From Lineus longissimus (taxonomy: Eukaryota; Nemertea; Pilidiophora; Heteronemertea; Lineidae): 64,000 bases of DNA. The stretch covers positions 12,028,001 through 12,092,000 of the forward strand of contig NC_088317.1 in the NCBI RefSeq assembly GCF_910592395.1. Direction: 5' to 3'. The notes under the pieces were generated by a model, which made no database searches, was not told the origin of the DNA, and worked only from the letters and a program-made list of their open reading frames with translations. The position numbers and the translations under genes are program-made. How positions within the stretch are numbered: position 1 is the first letter of the stretch; the number at the start of each line of letters is the position of its first letter. Below, piece after piece: positions 17,040 to 26,186 of the stretch.

Positions 17040-17891
17040 TTAGTCTTCTTTATCATCACTACCTGTGATATCTAGACTTTCATCTATTGATTTGTCACAT
17101 TCAGAGACAGTCATATTTGGTGTATTCATATTTGATGCAGTCATACTCGATGTATTCATAGATGATTCCTCATGACAATGACCTAAAGTAATAAGTGTTG
17201 TTGAGGCAAGTGCAGTTAATGGTCCCATTCTCAAACTCAACCATCCAAGCCATTTATCCAACTCGTTAGTTATCAAATAATCATTTCTAAGATCATGATA
17301 AAGATTATCTTCATCATCTATTGGTAATAACCACCTTGATAATTTAGTGTAAGCTTTAATTACTGTCTTACCCAAAGAATCATTTAGTCTGGCAGCCATC
17401 TTTGTTTCATACATTCTATGGCGTTTTAAGATTTCTTTTTCAGTCATATTATCTAAGTCATTAAAAGTTATTTGTTTATTAAGGAAATCCTTGCTTTTAC
17501 CAGTTGCAACTAGAATCTCTAAGTCTTGTTTGGCTTTAAGACCACTATCAGTCAAATAGTTCAAATTTTGTTGATTGCTAGTCGGACTTTGTCCTGAGAG
17601 CGTAGCTCGAGTTGAGCCTAGTTGGCAACTAGAATTTACTATTCCTTGACTGGGATTAACTATTCCTTGACTAGGATTAACAAAATTTGAACTATTCAAC
17701 TGCTTGTTTGAAACTTGTTGATTTGTAGAGCAGTTCTGTTGAAAGTTAGTTCTGTTTTGTTGGTAACTACCAGTATTCTGTTGGTTAGAAGCCCCAACTC
17801 GAGCTAAGCTCTCAGGACTCATAACACCAATCTGTTTCATCTGTTGTTCAATCACTGCAGATGTCTGACTATTCATTTGCTGATTATTCAT
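17040..17891 (-). CDS. Asn/Gln/Ser-rich hypothetical protein (283 aa)
   Basis: Starts in TAAATG. Residues 1-110 are a low-complexity N/Q/S tract, including a duplicated NPSQGIVNPSQGIV phrase. Residues about 115-235 look globular (FNDLDNMTEKEILKRHRMYE, AYTKLSRWLLPIDDEDN), and the tail is Met/Asn/Thr-rich and acidic. No domain is recognised. Two palindrome units are read in frame (17583-17612 and a half unit at 17809-17822), both in the low-complexity part. Confidence 0.65.
   Translation of the reverse strand: MNNQQMNSQTSAVIEQQMKQIGVMSPESLARVGASNQQNTGSYQQNRTNFQQNCSTNQQVSNKQLNSSNFVNPSQGIVNPSQGIVNSSCQLGSTRATLSGQSPTSNQQNLNYLTDSGLKAKQDLEILVATGKSKDFLNKQITFNDLDNMTEKEILKRHRMYETKMAARLNDSLGKTVIKAYTKLSRWLLPIDDEDNLYHDLRNDYLITNELDKWLGWLSLRMGPLTALASTTLITLGHCHEESSMNTSSMTASNMNTPNMTVSECDKSIDESLDITGSDDKED
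17583..17612. repeat. 30-bp palindrome unit in frame
   Basis: GGAC-TTT-GTCC (17584-17594), TGA, then GAGC-GTA-GCTC (17598-17608). Read in frame by the 283-residue gene. Confidence 0.88.
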
Positions 17892-17942
17892 TTAAAATTA
17901 TGGAAAAATGACTGTTAAGTGCAAAATGCTGTTTTCACAACT

Positions 17943-18875
17943 TTATTGCATCTTAACACTAGCTCGAGCTATGCTCTCAGGACGAAGTCCGGCTCGAGCT
18001 GTGCTCTCAGGACGAAGTCTGGCTGGTGTAAACTTAATATTACTGATGCAGTTAATGTCTCGACCTGCACTGGCACTCAGTAAAACGTCAAACTGCTTGT
18101 CAATATCCTGGTCATATTCCTTCTCAACCTTGTAATTCTGGAAGAAAATACTTTGAGTGAAATCATACCATAATATCTCCAAATCATTTACTCGCTCCTT
18201 GTTGGTTAAAAAAGGTGTAAATATTACATAATCAATTTTCAGCGTTTTAAAGGCTTGGTGTAAAAATACCTTGTAGTTAATGGTGACCTTCACACCACAG
18301 TAATGCAGAAATATAAGGAAAGCATAGTACACTAGTCTAAGGTCAGTGATATTCTCATCGGTTAATTGTGGTTTACCAATTGCCCTGTTAATAAATTCAA
18401 TGGCAAGAAACCAATCATATTCCCCACAGTGAAATTTAAAAAGCATGGCTTCACCATGTAACCCTTGGTTACAAAACTTAGAGGGGAGAGTGTTAATACC
18501 CATTTTTAGGGCTGACTGAAGAGTACTTTCATATCTCTGCTTACTAAGACATTTTCTGTGACTTGAAAAGTAGCACTGTAAATACCCTTCCACAAAGTCC
18601 TTTAAATACTTAACTGCCGATTCGGACAGCCGACTCCATACAAGTTTCCTTAGAATACTGTCAAAGTAACGTGTCTTGTTGTCAATATTGATCTCAAGAG
18701 TTTTAAAATCATCGTCGTAAGTAGTCGAATTGCAATTGGTGCAGAATTGATACTTCACAGTTTTAGCTGCGTACCTTGCTGAATTCAAGTTTTTTTGATA
18801 CTCAAAAAGTGTCCACCTTTTACAATTACGGCAGAATTGAGCATTAGTGTTGGTACTGACGTCATATTCTTTCAT
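17943..18875 (-). CDS. Zinc-ribbon hypothetical protein (310 aa)
   Basis: The N terminus carries two CxxC pairs (FCRNCKRW near 15 and FCTNCNS near 45), a likely zinc ribbon. The rest is mixed helix with FHCGEYDWFLAIEF and YYAFLIFLHYCGV, with no recognised catalytic motif. I looked for the His-Asp/Glu-Cys set of adenain proteases and did not find a convincing one. The C-terminal 20 or so residues are encoded by two tandem palindrome units (17965-18020), so the original stop was probably displaced. The role is unknown; replication or transcription factor is possible. Confidence 0.65.
   Translation of the reverse strand: MKEYDVSTNTNAQFCRNCKRWTLFEYQKNLNSARYAAKTVKYQFCTNCNSTTYDDDFKTLEINIDNKTRYFDSILRKLVWSRLSESAVKYLKDFVEGYLQCYFSSHRKCLSKQRYESTLQSALKMGINTLPSKFCNQGLHGEAMLFKFHCGEYDWFLAIEFINRAIGKPQLTDENITDLRLVYYAFLIFLHYCGVKVTINYKVFLHQAFKTLKIDYVIFTPFLTNKERVNDLEILWYDFTQSIFFQNYKVEKEYDQDIDKQFDVLLSASAGRDINCISNIKFTPARLRPESTARAGLRPESIARASVKMQ
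17965..18020. repeat. Two tandem 30-bp palindrome units at a gene 3' end
   Basis: GAGC at 17966 and at 17996 mark an exact 30-bp period. Both have GCTC-TCA-GGAC-GAA-GTC(C/T). They encode the tail of the 310-residue protein. Confidence 0.9.
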
Positions 18876-18886
18876 TCTTGGCAGGA

Positions 18887-19081
18887 CTACTTTATTGTCT
18901 CAGTCGAGCTTTGCTCTCGGGACTTTGTCCTAGTCAGACTTCGTCCAGAGAGCTCTGCTCGATCCATAACCCTAGGACGAATGTATCCTTTAAGATTCTC
19001 ATTGTTCCACTCGAGCTCTGCTCTCAGGACGAAGTCCGACTCACTAGAATAATAGTCTTTTAATGAGATGTATTTATTCAT
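18887..19081 (-). CDS. Short open frame built partly of palindromes (64 aa)
   Basis: A 64-codon frame upstream of the 310-residue gene. More than half is palindrome DNA (18905-18965 and 19012-19038). The rest (MNKYISLKDYYS and WNNENLKGYIRP) has no recognised family. It may be a small gene invaded by repeats or a chance frame. Confidence 0.3.
   Translation of the reverse strand: MNKYISLKDYYSSESDFVLRAELEWNNENLKGYIRPRVMDRAELSGRSLTRTKSREQSSTETIK
18905..19038. repeat. Three palindrome units upstream of the 310-aa gene
   Basis: Forward unit at 18905-18930, inverted unit at 18936-18961 and forward unit at 19012-19038 (GAGC-TCT-GCTC, GGAC-GAA-GTCC). They occupy the short gap and leader between two leftward genes. 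Confidence 0.9.
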
Positions 19082-19129
19082 ATTTACATAATAATTATTT
19101 TTTAAACATGTGTTTTGATAGAAGGTAAC

Positions 19130-20743
19130 CTAAGACCTTTTACGTGATTTTACTGTTTTACGTGATTTTAAGGCTTTAACACCCCCAATTAAACCATAAA
19201 TTATGGAGCTCACAATAGCAGTAACTGCTATGATCAGATGTTCAGCTAGAAAGCCAACAACTGCACCAATTGTTTTCAGGAGAAATGATACGATAGAACC
19301 GATGATTCCCGGTAAAGCCGCAGCTGATTTCTTGGCTAGTTCTTTTAGCCATTCAGCAAACTTCTTGAGACCTTCTTTTACTTTATCTGGTATTGATGGT
19401 TTTGGTCCTGGTTCTGGTGTAGGTCCTGGAGTTGGGTCTGGTCCTGGAGATGGTCCTGGTCCTGGAGTTGGTTTTACAGATTTAGTGGCACCACTTAAAG
19501 CACTACTGATACTAAGACCTAGAGTTGTAAATGTCATTACAACAGCTGTTATTATGGCGCTAATAGTTACACCATATGTCTTAAAAAGTAACTTTATTCT
19601 GTCCTTCAGAGGAATAGTTGAATCTGGTTTCTTTAGAACATCAACAATTAAACGTTTAATTCTTCTAGTTTGTGACTCCCTGTCATTGTCTAACCTCCAT
19701 ACCTTTGACTGTTCCTCATGCAATTTGTCATTTAGTTCATCTATTTGCTTTTTCAAATCCACCGTGTCTTCAGTATCTTCTTCTACAGACTTTACATAGT
19801 CTCTTGTTAAATTATGAAGTTGATTTTCTAGTTCTTGTATTTGCATGTCCTTATCCCTCTTTACTGCAGCTAGATCATCACCAGCCTGTTTTAACCCTCT
19901 AAGTTCTCTCAAGGCATTTTCAGTAAAACCCAGTGTTTTAAGTTCATCATCATTAGAATCAATTAATTTATCTATTGGTTGGTTTGAACTATTTACCTCA
20001 TTAATTACTGCCTGTGTTTCAGGGGTTACTAATGTAGGTTCCCTTACTGGTGGGTCAGGTGCAATCATACCTCTAATCATGTCAACAAATCTAGTACCAA
20101 ACTTAGTCTTTAATGTGCCTTCAGCATAGAAGATTCCATTTTCCTTAGTTAAAGGAATTAACTTTATCTTTTCTCCATTTTTATCAGAATATTCAAGTAA
20201 ATTTTTGTTTCCTCGTTTATCTTTTATCAAATCAAATTCAGAATTTCTCGGATTGTAATAAAGTTTGTTTCCATTGTAACTAATGTGTGGTGAAAGATTA
20301 CTCAATTTTTTCTTGTCATAATTCCAGATTGATCCTCCCAATGCTTTATCAAGTTTATCCTCTATTGTATCGTAACTTAACTCCTTTTCCATCAATTCAG
20401 GGACAATACCTCTTACTCTTTCTGGTGTACTGAATGAAGTTTCAGTAGTAAGATTTCCACCTCCTGTGTTGTATGTTGTGCCGTCATCTTGAAAAGTTCT
20501 ATTGATTTCACCTGTATTAGGATCTATCTCATCCATTTGGATATATTCACCTCCTGTGTTGTATGTTGTGCCGTCATCTTGAAAAGTTCTATTGATTTCA
20601 CCTGTGTTGTATCTTGCGTGAATATATTGATTAATTAAATCATCCTTTCTCATTTCTAGAATTTGTTCAAAAGTTCCTGATGATGATGATGATGATTGTG
20701 AATCGTAATCATCCATTTCATAATTTTCACCTCCTTCAGCCAT
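19130..20743 (-). CDS. Large coiled-coil membrane protein, likely virion-associated (537 aa)
   Basis: The acidic Ser-rich head is followed by two copies of NTGEINRTFQDDGTTYNTGG. A central coiled coil spans about 280-360 (IQELENQLHNL, LKKQIDELNDKL). Then come a hydrophobic segment near 385-410 (GVTISAIITAVVMTFTTLG), a Pro/Gly hinge with PGPGPSPGPDP, and a C-terminal hydrophobic region (about 470-520) ending in basic KSRKTVKSRKRS. The layout resembles uncharacterised proteins common in invertebrate polintons. A membrane-active or internal capsid protein is my inference. Its neighbour at 20754 is 10 bp upstream. Confidence 0.7.
   Translation of the reverse strand: MAEGGENYEMDDYDSQSSSSSSGTFEQILEMRKDDLINQYIHARYNTGEINRTFQDDGTTYNTGGEYIQMDEIDPNTGEINRTFQDDGTTYNTGGGNLTTETSFSTPERVRGIVPELMEKELSYDTIEDKLDKALGGSIWNYDKKKLSNLSPHISYNGNKLYYNPRNSEFDLIKDKRGNKNLLEYSDKNGEKIKLIPLTKENGIFYAEGTLKTKFGTRFVDMIRGMIAPDPPVREPTLVTPETQAVINEVNSSNQPIDKLIDSNDDELKTLGFTENALRELRGLKQAGDDLAAVKRDKDMQIQELENQLHNLTRDYVKSVEEDTEDTVDLKKQIDELNDKLHEEQSKVWRLDNDRESQTRRIKRLIVDVLKKPDSTIPLKDRIKLLFKTYGVTISAIITAVVMTFTTLGLSISSALSGATKSVKPTPGPGPSPGPDPTPGPTPEPGPKPSIPDKVKEGLKKFAEWLKELAKKSAAALPGIIGSIVSFLLKTIGAVVGFLAEHLIIAVTAIVSSIIYGLIGGVKALKSRKTVKSRKRS
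20456..20607. repeat. Intragenic direct repeat in the 537-aa gene
   Basis: A 60-bp phrase (CACCTCCTGTGTTGTATGTT... to ...TTGATTTCACCTGT) occurs at about 20457-20516 and again at 20548-20607. It encodes the duplicated NTGEINRTFQDDGTTYNTGG; near identity at DNA level indicates a recent duplication. Confidence 0.8.
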
Positions 20744-20753
20744 AATTACTTAT

Positions 20754-22145
20754 TTATCTAACCATAAAAACAATCAATGTACCAACAACTGAGTAAAGCA
20801 TGAATTTAATTGTTTCATGAGTATCATCCTCCTTCTCAACTTTGGTGTCAAGTTTAGTAGTAGTAGGAGTATTCTTTGAGGTTTCAGTTGTTTTTGGTGT
20901 AACAACATTACTCTTTGGTTTATGACTGGTCTCGAGCTTTGCTCTCGGGACTTTGTCCGTCATTGATGTACCAACGCTACTCTTAACTCTTATTTTCTTA
21001 GAACTATTTCCTTCCATCAGTGGTGGTGGTAAGGTCTTTTTGTGGTTAATGTCATTCTTACCGGGTTTAGCATTTTTTGGCGCTATTAAAATGTTATTAT
21101 TGTAGTTATCCAGCTTACCAATAACGAGTACCATATTTGATCCTATGACATACAATCCTGGTGATATTACATAATCTAGTCTTGTATGAGTGTCACTCAC
21201 TGCTTTTTGATATCTTTGAATTGAAGTGGGAATATCAGGATGTTGATTAATCGAATCCTTTAATAGTTTGTTAAATTCCTTCTGTGCATCCAATTCTGTA
21301 CCCGGTACTCCAATTATTGGTGTTCTGGTCAACGCCTGAGCACCCAGAATACAGTAAACATATGTTCTTATTGTATCATTCAACCTCTCTATTCCAGGAT
21401 TAGAGAAACCATTTGATTTAAATATCATGAATTGTTGATAGGTTTGACATTCATTTTGTGTAATTACATCAAATACATTCTTGTGTCTCCTGACATGATC
21501 CTTGATGAAAATATCTGGATATTTGAAATTAGCCATTCCAGCATCCCAGTCTTTACTGAACATCGGTGGCATTCTATTTTCATGAACTTGCATGAGGAAG
21601 AAATTGATTTTAGAATCATTGATGTAATATCCGGGATCAGTTATGTTCGGGTTGTAATCCGGTACATTCCATGACCTCCAACCACCGTTATTTTCAAACA
21701 CCGAGAAATCGTACTCGTCTTTTAAACCAAATTCACTCAATAACCCTCCTAGTTTCCTATGGTTAATGTTATTGTTTGTCTCATTAAAATCACTTTCACC
21801 TGGAATTGGTATCTCTAGATTCTTCATGATCTTCAATATTTGATAGTAAACATGAAACCTGTAAATTGACCTTAACAATGGGTCACTGTGATTCAAGTGA
21901 TCGTCTATTGAAATACCACAACCTGTTGTAGCAAACCAAACAGCCATGTTAAATTGGTTCTGGTAAAACGATAATGGATTCTTTTCCAGTAGCAGACAGT
22001 CTTTCTTATTTTTCAGGCTCAAAAACCCAGGTGTTATCTTAGTTTCTTGTAGGCGGAAGAAGTTATTAGTATTAACAGTTACTTCTAAATTAAAGAAGTC
22101 ATAGGTGAATTTACTTTTATGTTGATTTGCTATTGGATAATACAT
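20754..22145 (-). CDS. Hypothetical polinton protein with C-terminal anchor (463 aa)
   Basis: Starts in TAAATG just inside the right terminal repeat. Residues 1-330 appear globular (FYQNQFNMAVWFATTGCGIS, IERLNDTIRTYVYCILGAQAL). Residues about 355-440 are a Lys/Thr/Pro-rich linker and residues 445-462 form a hydrophobic C-terminal segment (FMLYSVVGTLIVFMV). No enzyme motif is recognised. A palindrome unit (20932-20961) is read in frame in the linker. The position mirrors the capsid gene at the left end, so a structural role is possible. Confidence 0.65.
   Translation of the reverse strand: MYYPIANQHKSKFTYDFFNLEVTVNTNNFFRLQETKITPGFLSLKNKKDCLLLEKNPLSFYQNQFNMAVWFATTGCGISIDDHLNHSDPLLRSIYRFHVYYQILKIMKNLEIPIPGESDFNETNNNINHRKLGGLLSEFGLKDEYDFSVFENNGGWRSWNVPDYNPNITDPGYYINDSKINFFLMQVHENRMPPMFSKDWDAGMANFKYPDIFIKDHVRRHKNVFDVITQNECQTYQQFMIFKSNGFSNPGIERLNDTIRTYVYCILGAQALTRTPIIGVPGTELDAQKEFNKLLKDSINQHPDIPTSIQRYQKAVSDTHTRLDYVISPGLYVIGSNMVLVIGKLDNYNNNILIAPKNAKPGKNDINHKKTLPPPLMEGNSSKKIRVKSSVGTSMTDKVPRAKLETSHKPKSNVVTPKTTETSKNTPTTTKLDTKVEKEDDTHETIKFMLYSVVGTLIVFMVR
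20932..20961. repeat. 30-bp palindrome unit in the linker of the 463-aa gene
   Basis: GAGC-TTT-GCTC, TCG, GGAC-TTT-GTCC. It is in frame and within a low-complexity linker. Confidence 0.88.
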
Positions 22146-22217
22146 TTAATTTACTTGAATTTTTTCCTTGAATTTTGGTTAATAAAGACAGTAAAAAGGC
22201 CATTTATTTTAATGGAA

Positions 22218-22416
22218 TAACCCATTGAACTCTAGTATTCCCTTACCATTTCACTGCAACGCTTCCCTTACCATTTCATGAATGATAGAATATATGTATT
22301 GTGGTGTCTGGTTCTTAGGGGTTTCTAAGCTAATTTGAGACAAAAAGGCCTGTAAGGGCTTTTGTTAAAATAGCTTAGAATTACCTAGATTCCTACCACC
22401 ACAATACATATATTCT
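22218..22416. repeat. Right terminal inverted repeat of polinton
   Basis: Reverse complement of the left repeat, lacking its 12-bp internal duplication. The outer 130-bp foldback is preserved at 22287-22416. The direct repeat GACTGC follows at 22417-22422. Confidence 0.93.
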
Positions 22417-22422
22417 GACTGC

Positions 22423-23104
22423 TACGTGGCGCTGGTGGAAACTAAGGTATTGCATCGCTCATATCACTTGAAAAAAACATTTACCCTAGTTACGACCAAA
22501 GCTGCTTAGCAGAGGGCAATACCTCATCAGGAGCGCCACAATCATATCATTGGTGTGAAAGCATTTGTATGAAGTTTTTCAGTTCTCAATGTGTTCGAAA
22601 CCTTAATTGTGAATTTGTGCACTTCGAATTCAAATTTACGTCACTACGTTAGTTTGACATCCATTGATGTCACGGTAATTTCACTGTTATGCTGTGCTGC
22701 TTTCAGGTTTAATGACACGAATGAGTACAAGTACATTACATTTTTCGACGAAGGCCTTCTGTAATTTCATACGCTTCTTACGGTTAGTATTGATTCATAA
22801 TTTCTAGTAAAAAAGTTAATTTTGAAAGTGAAAAATATATTACAATACAATAGACCTGCAAATACCATATACGCAAGTTTTGAACAAATATCACACATAT
22901 TCCCCAGTTGACTTGTGATGATATTGATAATGGTGGTGGTGGTGTTATCATGTACATGGCTTCTAACGTAGTAAGTGTTTTCTTTTCAGCAACATTCAAT
23001 AGATTTATTTACTGTATTATCATTTCGACCAAGGCGAATTCGACACTTCAATTACACAAGGTTAGTAACTTTTGTTCACAAAATCCAAATGGAGGCAAAT
23101 ACAG
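22423..23104. other. Non-coding right flank of polinton
   Basis: Begins with the base after the GACTGC duplication. It contains no recognisable gene or element ends; a short GGTGGTGGTGGTG run lies near 22931. Confidence 0.5.
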
Positions 23105-24114
23105 AACAATCAAACTTAGTCATTCCAGTCAGTTACTGAAGCACAGTGAAAACTGTCGGGAGCAGTGCAACTGATGGCATGTCAAACTTCCAGTGACTGT
23201 CCCTGTCCATATATTTCAAGACAGTACAAATCTTGTAATCATTTTGTTTATGCAATGTACGTTATTATGTATCATTTCAGCACAATCAAACTTAGTCATT
23301 CCAGTCAGTTACTGAAGCACAGCGAAAACTGTCTGAATTAGTGCTGCTGATGGCATGTAATTACTCTACTACCACTACCAGTGACAGTCAATGTCCATAT
23401 ATTTTCAAGTGTGCGAAATTAGTACTCGTCTACTTCTTAGTGTTATTTGAATGCAATGTATGTTATAAAAATATTTTTTCAACACTATATCAACATTCTC
23501 ATTCCTGTCAGTTTCTGAAAATCAGCTAAAGCAATCGCTACCAATGCAGCTGATAACAGCAATTCTTTTTGTTCCCAATGCCCATCCATGACAATATATT
23601 TCACGCATGTGACAATCATGGTATCATCCTGTTTTTTGTGTTCTATTCATGCAATAAATAAATTCAGTATTTTCAAATCATTGGTGCTACAAAACTATTC
23701 TCATTATAGATTATTCATATTTTATAAAATGCTGTCATGTCAAATTTTGTGTCCTATAAATCATTATGAAGTCGGCATTTTATGCAATGTATGTTATAAA
23801 AATATTTTTTCAACACTATATCAACATTCTCATTCCTGTCAGTTTCTGAAAATCAGCTAAAGCAATCGCTACCAATGCAGCTGATAACAGCAATTCTTTT
23901 TGTTCCCAATGCCCATCCATGACAATATATTTCACGCATGTGACAATCATGGTATCATCCTGTTTTTTGTGTTCTATTCATGCAATAAATAAATTCAGTA
24001 TTTTCAAATCATTGGTGCTACAAAACTATTCTCATTATAGATTATTCATATTTTATAAAATGCTGTCATGTCAAATTTTGTGTCCTATAAATCATTATGA
24101 AGTCGGCATTTTAT
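23105..24114. repeat. Tandem repeat cluster including a 331-bp duplication
   Basis: The block from 23451 recurs from 23782 with a 331-bp period and essentially no differences that I can see. Upstream, two shorter and more diverged relatives begin near 23105 and 23283 (CAATCAAACTTAGTCATTCC, CAGTCAGTTACTGAAGCACAG). Both old and recent tandem growth are therefore visible. Open frames here are duplicates of each other and not convincing genes. Confidence 0.85.
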
Positions 24115-24173
24115 ATACAACTTTTGTACTCCTAAATAAACATACAAATCTTGTTTTATGTAAACTTTGTACA

Positions 24174-24363
24174 TGTGACCCGTCACAGCAAAACCAGGCG
24201 CATGTCGCTCTGAGCTTGGCAGGTTGAGACGGACTGTTTGTTCATTTATCTATTGTCTGCCTTTTGTAAAATATGAGCACATCAATTTCTTCCATTATCT
24301 CCTGGTGTCATTTAGGCTCATCTTCTGTGCGACATGTACCTGGTTTTGCTGTGACGGGTCACA
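24174..24363. mobile_element. 190-bp MITE
   Basis: TGTGACCCGTCACAGCAAAA begins it and the reverse complement TTTTGCTGTGACGGGTCACA ends it. The inverted arms extend further in imperfect form to CGCATGTCGC / GCGACATGTA. No coding capacity. The target duplication is not clear. Confidence 0.8.
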
Positions 24364-24829
24364 TATTCTATAGATATACAACACTCTAATGTCACAATGC
24401 CTCTCTCACTCGCTTTTATAGAGCAAGATGTATGAATAAACATGACACACCAACTATGTACAAAATTGGTAACAAACTGCACCATTTGTCAGTACACCAC
24501 ATGAAATACAGAGATATGTCTTAATTCTAATCTTTCATTAGCGACACCATTTCTTACCCGAGTGCCTCCTTCATTCATACATCTTGTACTTTAACTCGAG
24601 ATACCCATCTTTGAATATTTTTAGTATACCAAGTACTACAATGTCAATGTATTGAAGTCATGTTCTTGTAGTGTTATTGGCTTTCTATTATCTTGTCAAA
24701 ATACCACTTGGTTCTCGCAAAATCTCAATAAAAACAAATGCTATTGCATGTATTGCATATTCTAACAGCTATCCACTGTATCGATTTATCCATCATCTGT
24801 ACTATTTGTCACAAAAATGTTATATTATG
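24364..24829. other. Non-coding stretch
   Basis: AT-rich sequence with no gene or element ends that I can support. Confidence 0.4.
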
Positions 24830-25984
24830 TAAATCATATTTCATTACATAATGCACACTGCCAAGTACTGCTGAACCATTTATATGTCATTTAAATAAAT
24901 AATTTTCAACTTTTTAAAACCGTCTTATAGTACTGTTCTTGTCACTTAGCTGAACCTATTGCTCTATAGCATGAAATTTCCAGAAATGCCCCAGGGACTG
25001 AAAAGTGCTGTTTTAACAGAGAGGTGTCCTAAACTGAGAAGTCGAGTTGAATGGAAACAACCAATTTGGAACCAAAAACTACTGTCCTTATTAAAGAGGT
25101 TGTCCTCAATAGGAAGGTGTCCACAAAAAGTAGGTCCACTGTATATGAAAGTACAAACCCTGGTACATGTAGTGACATCATCTACTCCTCGATGTGGACA
25201 CCTGCAAATGCAGCGACAATGTCACATCAGTTATTTAATTCATCGTCCTTTGTGCAGATGGCACCACCCATCAAGCATGTTGGTGACGAATAGTGTCGCA
25301 GCATTTCGTCACCGAGCTTACACGAAATGAACACATCCTAAGCGTCTTCCATTATCTCGCTGAAAGTATTGGGAGGAAAACCTGAATATCAACCTGATAC
25401 TCAGGGGCGAGAAAATAAAAGACCGCAAAGGGGGGGTGGGGTGGGCAAAAGGATCCTCCGATCCCCACAGCCCAAAGTTCCAAAAGACAACGTAAGCTAA
25501 TAAAATTGGGGCCGAGGCGACCAACATGGCACCCAACGGACATACGCTCAATCCCCGTAGAATACGGGGCAAAAGCTTCTGCCCAGAGATCCTAGAAAGC
25601 GAAATACGAAGTGGTCTCTCCTTGGCCCGGGAGCTCAATTTATACTACGCTCGACAATAGAAGACGCTTATGGTGATGCACTGTCATTCATTCAGCCATA
25701 AGTGTAAGACTGTGGGGTTGTTTCCAACCAAAACATGTTCGAAATGTGTCAAGCATTCGGAACACCCAAAGACTGATTAGAGAAGTCAAAATTGAATGGA
25801 AACAACCAATTTGGGACCAAAACTAGTGTCCTTATTGGAAAGGTTGTCTTTAATAGAGAGGTGTCTACTAACGGAGGTTCCACTGTATATAATGTAGGAA
25901 CCCTGGTTGTGACATTGTCCACTCCTCCAGCTGCACACCACCAAATCCACAACAATGTCACACCAGTTATTTAGTTCATCATGC
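24830..25984. repeat. Segment recurring inverted at 63.06-64.0 kb
   Basis: The reverse complement appears at 63063-64000, with indels. The largest differences are an insertion in this copy (25339-25670) and a 116-bp MITE in the other (63487-63602). Both copies contain CCACTGTATAT next to TTGTCCTC/TTGTCTTT-type phrases, resembling Tc1/mariner or pogo-type ends. Confidence 0.8.
25339..25670. mobile_element. Roughly 330-bp insertion with short inverted ends
   Basis: TAAGCGTCTTCCATTATC at the left end is answered by GACAATAGAAGACGCTTA at the right. The inverted copy near 63384 lacks this segment. A GC-rich interior contains a G7 run and an open frame without recognised homology. The boundaries and target duplication are approximate. 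Confidence 0.6.
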
Positions 25985-26186
25985 TTATGGTCATTGTACT
26001 TTCATCTTATGTAAAATGTAACTTTTTACACGGTTTCAATAAACGATTTGTAATTTGTAAATTATAAATTTCACTAATAATTTGACGCCGCCAATTCCAC
26101 TGGTCTTCGAAATACGTAAGCTACACTGTTGACGACTATGACACTCCTCACAAACCACATTGTGAATCAGACGCCGATAGGCTTGT
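25984..26186 (-). repeat. 200-bp repeat, copy A
   Basis: Reverse complement of the repeat found at 60171-60380 and 62117-62324 (key phrases ACAAGCCTATYGGCGTCTG and CGAAGACCAGTGGAATTGG). Confidence 0.85.

Larger units (their letters stand above)
3691..22416. mobile_element. Complete polinton/Maverick, 18.7 kb
   Basis: Inverted repeats of 211 and 199 bp start with AG and end with CT. GACTGC is repeated directly outside both ends (3685-3690 and 22417-22422), matching the 6-bp target duplication known for polintons. Inside are a protein-primed polymerase B, an rve integrase with chromodomain, an FtsK/A32-like ATPase and putative capsid proteins. Genes run mostly rightward in the left half and leftward in the right half, meeting at about 11.6 kb. 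Apart from one nonsense codon (10909-10911), every large frame is open, so the insertion looks young. Confidence 0.95.

Noticed and set aside
17943-18875. Adenain-like protease
   Set aside because: Cys residues belong to CxxC pairs and no His-Asp/Glu-Cys layout is evident.
19203-20129. Plus-strand frames opposite the 537-residue gene
   Set aside because: They are antisense to a long frame with clear coiled-coil and membrane features.
6939-20961. CRISPR array made of the 30-bp palindromes
   Set aside because: Units are scattered or directly abut; there are no regular unique spacers, orientation varies, and the setting is an animal genome.
23341-24227. Open frames that repeat each other's sequence
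   Set aside because: They are copies produced by the 331-bp tandem duplication in AT-rich DNA.
25318-25638. 106-codon frame on the minus strand
   Set aside because: It lies in an inserted repeat absent from the partner segment, with no recognised homology.
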